Source of the DNA: Lentinus brumalis
Lineage: Eukaryota > Basidiomycota > Agaricomycetes > Polyporales > Polyporaceae
Direction of reading: 5' to 3'
DNA: 64,000 nucleotides
Assembly: GCA_001792895.1 (NCBI GenBank)
Contig: MARA01000006.1
Location: 2,170,001-2,234,000 of the forward strand
Shown: positions 56,750 to 64,000 of the stretch, in pieces
Numbering within the stretch: the stretch's first letter is position 1
Layout: the number at the start of each line of letters is the position of its first letter
The notes under the pieces: model-generated
Told to the model about the DNA's origin: nothing
What the model saw: only the letters and a program-made list of their open reading frames with translations
Databases searched by the model: none
Position numbers and translations under genes: made by a program

Positions 56750-57086
56750 TTACGCATGCACAGAAGGCGGTACATGTGGAATCGAGGCGAAAACCCTGTG
56801 GCACTTGAGGAGGGTTCTGTCGAGAATGGTCCCGAACTTGAGCACCTTGACGTCCTCCGACCCGGTGTTCGTCACAGCAGCAGTAACCTTGATGTCGTCG
56901 ATGGACTGGACTTCTGTCGGTGCTGTCAATCAAAGTATCAGCGGCCCGCGATAGCGCTTGCATGGTCAGAGGGGGAGGCGCACCGGTGATCGACACCTCG
57001 AAAGCGGGGTCGCGAGTTGCCGGCGCGGCGAGCGAGACCGCGGTCGAGCCGGCGAGAACGAGGAATACGAGCGAGAACATAGACAT
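56750..57086 (-). pseudogene. Truncated M35 (peptidyl-Lys metalloendopeptidase) fragment
   Basis: Exons 56984-57086 and 56750-56922 with a GT..AG intron of 61 bases. Exon 1 encodes a signal peptide (MSMFSLVFLVLAGSTAVSLA) and the start of the mature region; exon 2 reads EVQSIDDIKVTAAVTNTGSE then DVKVLKFGTILDRTLLK before a stop. This matches the N-terminal beta-domain of basidiomycete M35 peptidases, which have SVDDLK..A.VTNTG.EDVKVLKYGTILD. The zinc-binding HExxH catalytic domain is absent: the sequence departs from the family after GTILD and stops within 25 residues. It is either a dead remnant or a tiny secreted protein without enzyme activity. The strand and position suggest it once stood in tandem with the S28 gene. 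Confidence 0.75.
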
Positions 57087-57984
57087 AGTTGAGTTGAAGA
57101 CTGACTCCGGAGAGAGGACTGCACATGCTGATTCGCAAGCATATCATGGTTTTATACGTACTGAACGAGGCTGACGGCGAGGAGGCCCTCGTGTGCAGAC
57201 ATTGTCAGCCCCGCACCAATCTGGCTCCCTCTTGCCCCTCATGAGGGTTCAATAGCTTGCCTGTTCACGCACACATGATTCGAGCTTTCTCAGCTGCTAT
57301 TTGATCACCTTGCCATGCCAGATCATCTTCAACCTGAGTTGCCACGCTGGCGGTCGGTCCGAGTCATTAGCGAGTCAATCGTGTTCGAATTTTGAGAGTA
57401 AGGAAGTAGTTAGATTGTCGGAACAGTTCGAATACAAGGAGGAAGAGAAGAACATAGCAGAACGTCTGAGCATCGGTCGGAGAAGAATTTTGTGCGACGC
57501 TGTGCGACAAGGCCATTTCGGCGCTTAAATTACCAAATGGAGAGAATTCTCGGGCGCAGCCGAGTGCAAAGCACTGGCACTATGTAGGTGTTCAGCCGCA
57601 TATGAAGAACTATTACTGGTACTCAATGCAGGAATATCTTGGTATTTACTACGTCATCGCTCGACGTTCTTAACATGAGTTGCTGTGTCCAATGTTCCAT
57701 ACTACTTAGTAACCTTCGGCTCGCATTCCTGACTATGTATCGTCCCGATGCCGACTCGCGCGGAGAGAACCTATCGTACTATGACACACACAGAACGAGC
57801 CACAATGACGTATAAGTATACCATTTGGATTCTGTGGTGTCCGAGCTCGATTTTTGTTCACTGGGTGATGATCCGAGCCTGTTGCCTGCCAGTGTTTGTC
57901 CGCTCGTTCTTGACCTTTCTTATCGTTGATAATTCCTGGTACTCGTCGGTCTGTCCATGACTCGATATCCCCATCTATCAGATA
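57087..57984. other. Stretch without a gene
   Basis: AT-richer DNA with no supported frame; separates the truncated peptidase from the right arm of the inverted duplication. Confidence 0.6.
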
Positions 57985-60900
57985 GGTAGATTGTTGTATT
58001 ATGTGTTTGATACACTGTGTAACAAGTATTGTATGCTGGTATGCTACAAACGGTGTAAGTTACGTGCCCAGAATGCATGAATATCAGAAAGCGAGGATCA
58101 ACTTGTTGCGACCGTCGTCTGATCCTTCTCCTCATCCGGTAGACTCTTACCCGCTTTCTCCAACGCGAACCGCTCGTCCATGTGCGTCGTCATCGGGACC
58201 TCCTTCAGAAGCAAGACAGTCAGGAAGCCTGCTCCACAGACCCCGACCATAGCCTTCCATACGACAGCCAAACTATCGGCGAAGGCAGCCCGAACCAATC
58301 CGCGCAGAGGCTCATCGAGGGTGCGTATCACTGGGACGGCGGCGAAGGCGATGTCGACGCCCCCTGGGAAGAGTGATATGAAGGCGGCCGGAAGCGTGCT
58401 GCTCAATCGGTTTTGGAGGATGACTCCGGCCATCGCAATCCCCCAGGTCTGCGGCAGAGTGTCGAGTGAGCAAATGATGTGAGTTACGTTGTGTGTAGTT
58501 TAGAGACTTACCTGAGCGAAGTTTCGGCAGAAAGCAAAGAACGCCACCGCGGCGGCGTTGCGAGCTACTGGTAGCGGCGCTAGGACGGGGAACAGTGTTG
58601 AGGCATACTGTGAATGGCGTTAAGCGAGGAGTCGATGTTTGTTTACGAGCGTATGATCTCACGATTATGCCGGTTCCGGCAGCGGCGGTGAACTGAAAGC
58701 CAGCCCACTTGGCAGTGGGGCTGTCTGGGCGTAAGAGAGTCAAGAGACCGAAACCGATGATTGCAAGGATCCACCCCAAATAGTTGATGGGTCGATACTT
58801 CTGCGTGACCTTGATGATGATACCACAGAACATCGCGAACGGGGTCATAACGACGGCTATGGGAAGTGTTTCCACGCTCGAACGGATTGCGGATGCACCC
58901 ATGCAAGCCTGGAAGAATATGGGCATGTAGTCTGCGGTAGTGTGAGTGATCGCAGAAATGCAAAGCGCAGAGATCGGACACGCACATATGACTACCACAC
59001 TAGCAATGCCGTGTAGGAAGGTGGCGACGAAGCTAGGCGTGTGTGAGCTTGATGGGGCGAGCTAGGAAGGGATAGCGCCACTCACGCGAACAGACTGGTC
59101 CGGTTGTTCAAGAGATCAAACGGCAGGGTGGCTGAGAATGTGATGTCGCCTGTCTTCTCCCCGGGTGTCGACTGGCGGAAGAACAGGAACTCGTAAATGA
59201 AGAATGCTACTATGAGCACCACTCCGCTGATGAGAGGTCCGAGGACGTGTGCGGAATCCCAGGGGTAGTGGACTCCTCCCCATATGAGTCCGATGAGCGT
59301 AAGAGTTGACCCTGTGGCGATAAGCGCATTTCCTCTGCCGTGACGTTGTAGTTGGCATCCTGAAGAAACTATGAGAGTCACTCACGTCCAGTCCATACGA
59401 GACAGCTTCATCATGATAGCTCCTCCCGGAGTATTGACTCGGAGGAAGATCGCCACAAGAGCGAAGGCCAGGCCAGTCACTGGCAAGTTGATGTCTGAAC
59501 GAATGAAGCACGGTCAGAGAGAGGATTGGTGACACGATCGATACACTCACAGAAGAGCCACCTCCATGAGGCCTTCTCAGATAGTACCGCCCCCTTCAAG
59601 CCGACCGATGACTTCAAGTTACTGACCGACGAAGGAGATGACTCACTACAAAGGGACCGATACCAGCCGCCAAGGCGTACACCATCACCAGGGCAGACTG
59701 ATATGCCGCCCGCTCGCAAAGAGGTACTAGGTCGGACGTGACGATCTGAGTCATCGCATAAATGCATCCGCCACCCAGTCCCTGGACCACTAGTACAAGG
59801 TACATTGCTCAACGAATTTTCAACCTGCCGAGGGTGCAAGCAACTCACCTCGTGCGGCCACTAACATGTTCATGCTCTGCGCGGCTCCTGCCAGGGCACT
59901 ACCGAGGGCGAAGGTTGCAATAGCGGTGAGCATGACTGGCCTTCTTCCGAAGATGTCTGCCATGCGGCCGCACAGGAGGACCACTGCCGTGCTGGACAAC
60001 GTATATGCGGACCCGACCCACACATACCGGTCCCCGCCCCCAAGGTCCGCAACAATGGTTGGCAAAGCTGTGGGAACGGCGCATAGGTCGAGGACACTGA
60101 GGAATAGGGAAACCAGGACGGCGAGGAAGGCCATCCAGAAGGCTAGCCCTTTCCGCGAAGAGGTCTTCTTGACATCGTCCAAGGTAGAGAGGTTAGAAGT
60201 GGATTTGGAAGCGAGTGTGGCCTGAGACATGGGGATGAAGAATGGGGAGACTGAGGTCGGCTTGCTCGGACACTCGCAACATTTTATGCCTTACTGCCTG
60301 GCCATAAGCAGTATCGCTCAGCCATTGAATATTTTATGAACAGACCGCTGTTACGCACCTGGATCTGGGATGTCGGCTTGTGGACGCACGTATGGAATGA
60401 TTGTATCATATCGGCAGCGCCGTTGCACGTTCCGGATGCGCGTTTTGCAAGGCCGCTCACGGTTGCCCTACCCAGGGCGGCAAGCAGCGCTTTTGTGGGC
60501 GCATTGGCGGCAGTTGGCTTATCGAAGTGACGTCGTGTGGCGAGCCATATACATCATCGAGTCCTTAACTCGCACTTCCATCTACAACTCGCTACAGACA
60601 AAAGCGCCTGATCTGTCAGAAAACCCACTTCAGCAGACGGAAAGGCATACTGAAGCCGCTCTTGAATCTTACCAAAGTCAAGGATACTCAACCGCATGAG
60701 CTGGTCATTTGGCGTGATAATGCGCCAGCGAGTTTGTAGTCTTGTCCCAATGATACACCGCCCAGAGCCGTCGTTAAGGACCGATATCGCGTGGCAGGGA
60801 GACAGGCTCTCCGCGAGATCGGCCGCTGAGTGCCCGGGGCGCAGCCATCATCCAGGTCGCATGTGATAGCAGTGCATTCTTCAGGTACCTTGTACTCAGT

Positions 60901-61195
60901 ATGGCTATCGGGACGAAACGGTTGAATATGCACTCACTGAGTCTTACTCAACATGCATCGCAGGGTCAAGACGTCCTCATCATCACTCCTTCTGAGCCAC
61001 ATGTGTCTCACCGATCCTGAGCACGTATCCCTACCTCGGCACCTCGGGCGTCGCCCAAGGGCAGCAACAACTTGGAAACGCAGTAACGATGTGGGGGTCC
61101 GCTATGAGGTGCCTAGGACCGGCTGCTAGTCGCATCGCTGAGGCGTAACACAGACGGCACTGCCGGACATGTAGTCGACTCGATTTGGTTATGTT
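57985..61195 (-). repeat. Right arm of the 3.2-kb inverted duplication
   Basis: Inverted match of 41150-44325, covering the MFS gene, its 3' flank (to about 57990) and about 950 bases of its 5' flank. Similarity is clear in non-coding DNA, for example GGCACCTCATAGCGGACC (minus strand, about 61110) and GGATGATGGCTGCGCCC (about 60845). Confidence 0.75.
58098..60230 (-). CDS. MFS drug:H+ antiporter (DHA2-type, about 14 membrane segments)
   Basis: Multi-exon gene, first exon from the ATG at 60230 (MSQATLASKSTSNLSTLDDV). Motif A region LLLCGRMADIFGRRPVMLTA follows TM2; then VVQGLGGGCIYAMTQIVTSD, ERAAYQSALVMVYALAAG, SEKASWRWLF joined to INLPVTGLAFALVAIF, LIGLIWGGVHYPWDSAHVLG, DYMPIFFQACMGASAIRSS, CGIIIKVTQKYRPINYLGW and WGIAMAGVILQNRLSSTLPA. 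The C-terminal cytoplasmic tail ends DEEKDQTTVATS. Such transporters export toxic compounds from the plasma membrane by proton antiport; the substrate is unknown. All joins needed are GT..AG with short introns and no stop interrupts them, unlike the left copy. It is not next to biosynthetic genes here. Confidence 0.88.
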
Positions 61196-63023
61196 GCCGC
61201 TAGATCGCCTCCCTGCGCTCCCCGGACGTACGCCCCAAGCGTCGTGAGCGATCGCAGCCTATACTACTAGGACTCCATTGATCGAGGAACCCTTGAGAGC
61301 ATAACAGGACTTGATGAGTGCCGTCAGTTGTCCGTTAGCGAAACGCCTGCCCGTCGTGGCGTTGCGCTAGCAGTATGCGGGGTTCGCCACAAGCATGTGC
61401 AGGAGGATGACAAGCCGGCTCGGTACCCAGGGAATTCGCATTTTCGTCTCCGCCACGGTACGAAGAATGGCGGATACCCGCGGACCGAGATAGCATCACC
61501 GCGCAATGATGCCTGCCGTTGCAGCAGGCACGAGAGCGAGCTGACCCTCCGAGGCACCGACAGGGAAGAACTTGATGTCGTTCCTGTCTTTCACACTATA
61601 TGGTCGGTGAGTTATCGTCAGCAGTAGCCTTCCGTGCATAATGCATTTGAACACTCACCACGGCACTATTCATATCGAAACGCTCCTCCAGCTTTGGGCG
61701 CGTTGCCGAGGAGTCAACCGACTGCGGGCGCGGTCCTCCCGTTGTCGACTCCAAGAGCAGCGCCACTCATGAGATGGAGAGCGGACGCCGTAAATTCGGA
61801 GTGTCATGCATTCGTGAAGTAACTGATACAAGCAGCACCGGCGCGAAGACGAATCTCAAGTCGGTTGTGTGGCATCTGACGAGACGCACTCGACAGCGAG
61901 GAAATTCCAGGGACAAGGCATGTGGCGAAGCAAAGGGTAGGCCCTGTGCTATGCAAAGCAAGGGCGATCAGTGTAACGATTGACGAGAAGCAGAAGAAGC
62001 AGGTCAAACCTGTGCCTGTCACCAAGAGCGCCTCCTACATCTATCCACGGCGCTTTCCCAGGAGCACACCACACGAATCGAAGAACTCCTCGAGAACTCG
62101 GATGTATGAAGTATCCTTCGAGTCTCTGAAAAATGCTTGAAGACGACGGTGGGCCAGGGACGTTGAAGCTGCACTGAACACAGCTGCCAGTGGTCATGGT
62201 AGGGTGCCTGCAGCGCTGACCGCTTGACAGAAGTCGAAATGGAGCTGTGGGCGCAAGGTCTGGCGAAAGGATTCAGATGAAGATCGGCTCGCCGCTCGAT
62301 TGCAAGTCTCAGAAGAGACTTGTGTAGGAGTGACAAGAGTCGCACAGGACCACCGATGGTATGCATTCCCTGCTGTATACACCCGTCATACAATCTGTCA
62401 AGGGTGTACCGCGCACACCGCGCCGTCACCGCCGCGAACATCTTTCGGCGTCTTTACCGATGTTTGAACTGTGTCCATACTTAAGTCCATACGACTTGTC
62501 GGAATCGTGGGCTGCCTGAGATGGCTGGAGACAAAGTTCGACCGCCGGATCAGTTATTGACGAAGACACCAACGAAGTGCGAGACCACTCACCGCTTGCA
62601 GATACGTGGTCCTAATGTTGTGGAGACCTTAAGTACCCTATGATTGAAGGAGCATTCGTGTTCGGTAGGATGCGCGGCCAACATTGGGGATTGCAGGTCA
62701 TGGTCCATCCCAGAGCTGGGTACCAGGGTAGGCTCGTCCCCATCCGTTTTGGTAACGGTGTGAAGTTGAGGATTACGCGTCCACCTTGGAAGGCGCGATC
62801 AAGGGCATGCGACCGGACTGTATGGCGAGTCTAGGAGCTGGGGCACACAGTATCGGGACAGTCTTCAAGTTTGCGCGACACCGATCCGTGCTGTAGTACT
62901 ATGGATGCGCTGCTTGATGGGGTGTTGCGGGAAGGTCCTGTATGTCTCCTCCACTTCGCCGAGTCAACGGAGGCTGAACTACAGAAACGCAAGCAGCCAC
63001 TCACCAGCAACCGGGACACCTCA
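61196..63023. other. Unassigned stretch with one coding-like patch
   Basis: Minus-strand exon-like segments at about 61650-61765 (LLESTTGGPRPQSVDSSATR) and 61496-61595 (VKDRNDIKFFPVGASEGQLA) are joined by a plausible GT..AG intron, but no full gene or family is recognised. The rest (62.0-63.0 kb) has open frames of no recognisable kind. Confidence 0.3.
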
Positions 63024-63590
63024 CTACCTCCGCTTCTTCCGACCAGGACTGTCAGCCTGCACACTGACTCCTTCACGAGAGCCCAGATATCCTCCACGCT
63101 CCAGTGCCTCCTTCGCAACCGCCGAAATGCACCTCCAGCGGTCCGAGCCCAGCTTCACGCCCCCATACCACCGGAACACGACCAGAGCGACGTTCTCGCA
63201 GTGTCCGAGCTCCAGCAGGCGTTCGAGCCGCTCGCCAGCACCAGCCTCGCCCCCGTTGGACGATCCGAAGAGAAGAGAGCTGCCTGAAGCATTTGGGAGA
63301 CGCAGCCTCCATGCGTACATGGCGTGCGAGGCGCGTCGCGTGCGGGGCTCGATGTCGTGGAGGTGCGCGAGGAATTGAGGCATTGTTTCTGTCCTCATCC
63401 ATCCAGCGAGGTTGGCGTGTTCCGAGGACGACGCAGGCGGAGAGATATGGGTAGTATACGCTTGGAACTTGGACTTCAGATGTGTGACTTCGTCGGAGTT
63501 AGCGATGGGGGAGGACCATGTCGAGGTTGTGTAACAGCGGCCTCGGAGGTGAATTGATGCACTCAGTGCCTTTGTGTCAAAGCGGAGCAT
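63024..63590 (-). CDS. IMPACT/UPF0029 (YigZ-like) family protein
   Basis: Single exon, 188 residues. The domain begins at SKFQAYTTHISPPASSSEHA and includes FLAHLHDIEPRTRRASHAMY, AWRLRLPNASGSSLLFGSSN, NGGEAGAGERLERLLELGHC and NVALVVFRWYGGVKLGSDRW. This is the Impact N-terminal fold found in IMPACT/YIH1 and bacterial YigZ. The standalone form, without the RWD domain of YIH1 that binds Gcn1, has no firmly known role; a link to translation control is possible. The N-terminal 30 residues (MLRFDTKALSASIHLRGRCY) are Arg/Ser/Thr-rich and could be a mitochondrial presequence. Confidence 0.88.
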   Translation of the reverse strand: MLRFDTKALSASIHLRGRCYTTSTWSSPIANSDEVTHLKSKFQAYTTHISPPASSSEHANLAGWMRTETMPQFLAHLHDIEPRTRRASHAMYAWRLRLPNASGSSLLFGSSNGGEAGAGERLERLLELGHCENVALVVFRWYGGVKLGSDRWRCISAVAKEALERGGYLGSREGVSVQADSPGRKKRR

Positions 63591-64000
63591 AGTGGTATAC
63601 TGTGTGAAGGCGTAGAGAGATGCTGCCGCAGGTTAATCTGGTTAAGTGCATAAAGGTCCATGAACAGGCCGAGTCCGAGAAAGTCGGAGGTCGACTTTCG
63701 CCGCATACGGACAAAATGACGAGTAGTACAACGCGTAAGACTGTGCGCGCGATAACATAGCTAAGAAGCCGACACATAATACAGGCATTACTACGGTCCG
63801 TATCGTACTCGTCGAACACCACTGCAGACGGGGAGGGTGAGGCCAACTACTGTCCTTAAACACATATGCATCACCGCGCGTATGGGTGGTAGCTGTGCTG
63901 CCCCCTCTGGCCAGCCCGCTGAGGGCCAACACCTCCACTTGGGCCCGTAGGAGGCGCATTACGCGGCCCCCTGGGGACGTTCGGGCCCAGCGACCCAGGC
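63591..64000. other. Right-edge stretch without a gene
   Basis: Upstream region of the IMPACT-family gene. Open frames here show no recognisable protein. Confidence 0.5.

Noticed and set aside
1..64000. CRISPR arrays, rRNA genes, bacterial operons
   Set aside because: No regularly spaced repeats, no rRNA-like sequence; spliced genes show a fungal nuclear genome.

Overview
This is a stretch of a fungal nuclear genome, most likely a wood-decay type agaricomycete (Basidiomycota). The genes are GC-rich and cut by many short GT..AG introns of about 45-80 bases. The families fit that group: a HET-domain incompatibility protein, a GMC alcohol oxidase, a secreted S28 peptidase, a remnant of a peptidyl-Lys (M35) peptidase, an RNAi-type RNA-dependent RNA polymerase, a DHA2 drug transporter, and a Helitron with its characteristic fused Rep-helicase. 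No species is claimed.

Layout. 0-6.6 kb: a partial Pro/Ser/Tyr-rich gene leaves the left edge and is divergent from a four-exon glyoxalase I. Coding-like but unresolved sequence follows, then a single-exon HET-domain gene. 6.6-20.5 kb: a decaying array of a lineage-specific family of unknown function (one intact copy at 15.5-16.8 kb, broken copies at 8.2-9.6 and 19.9-20.5 kb, a relic near 15 kb). It is interleaved with relics resembling F-box/LRR-type proteins and one clean SAM-dependent methyltransferase gene.

20.5-40.6 kb: an island centred on a Helitron (26.06-31.98 kb). Around it sit two lineage-specific families. One is a small beta-rich, possibly OB-fold-like family (genes at 20.6-21.8, 22.06-23.03 and 35.5-36.3 kb, with a more distant relative at 23.35-25.49 kb). 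The other is a family resembling an F-box followed by a degenerate nucleotidyltransferase-like domain (32.3-33.2, 33.2-34.1, 34.3-35.4 and 38.0-39.0 kb). A strong GC hairpin at 40.56 kb could be the Helitron 3' end; if so, much of this island would be Helitron cargo. This is the part of the window most likely to hold something new.

41.15-61.2 kb: a large inverted duplication. Its left arm carries a dead MFS transporter (an inserted stop codon and a 10-base frameshifting insertion); its right arm carries the intact, inverted copy. Between the arms lie a two-zinc-ribbon protein, an RNA-dependent RNA polymerase of the QDE-1/RDR type, a fragment of a PD-(D/E)XK-like family, an alcohol oxidase, a secreted S28 serine peptidase and a truncated M35 peptidase. 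61.2-64 kb: mostly unassigned, ending with an intact IMPACT/UPF0029-family gene.

Several reading frames in otherwise well-conserved genes are broken by what look like single lost C residues. This may be real decay or a consensus error, and it matters for judging whether the Helitron is alive.
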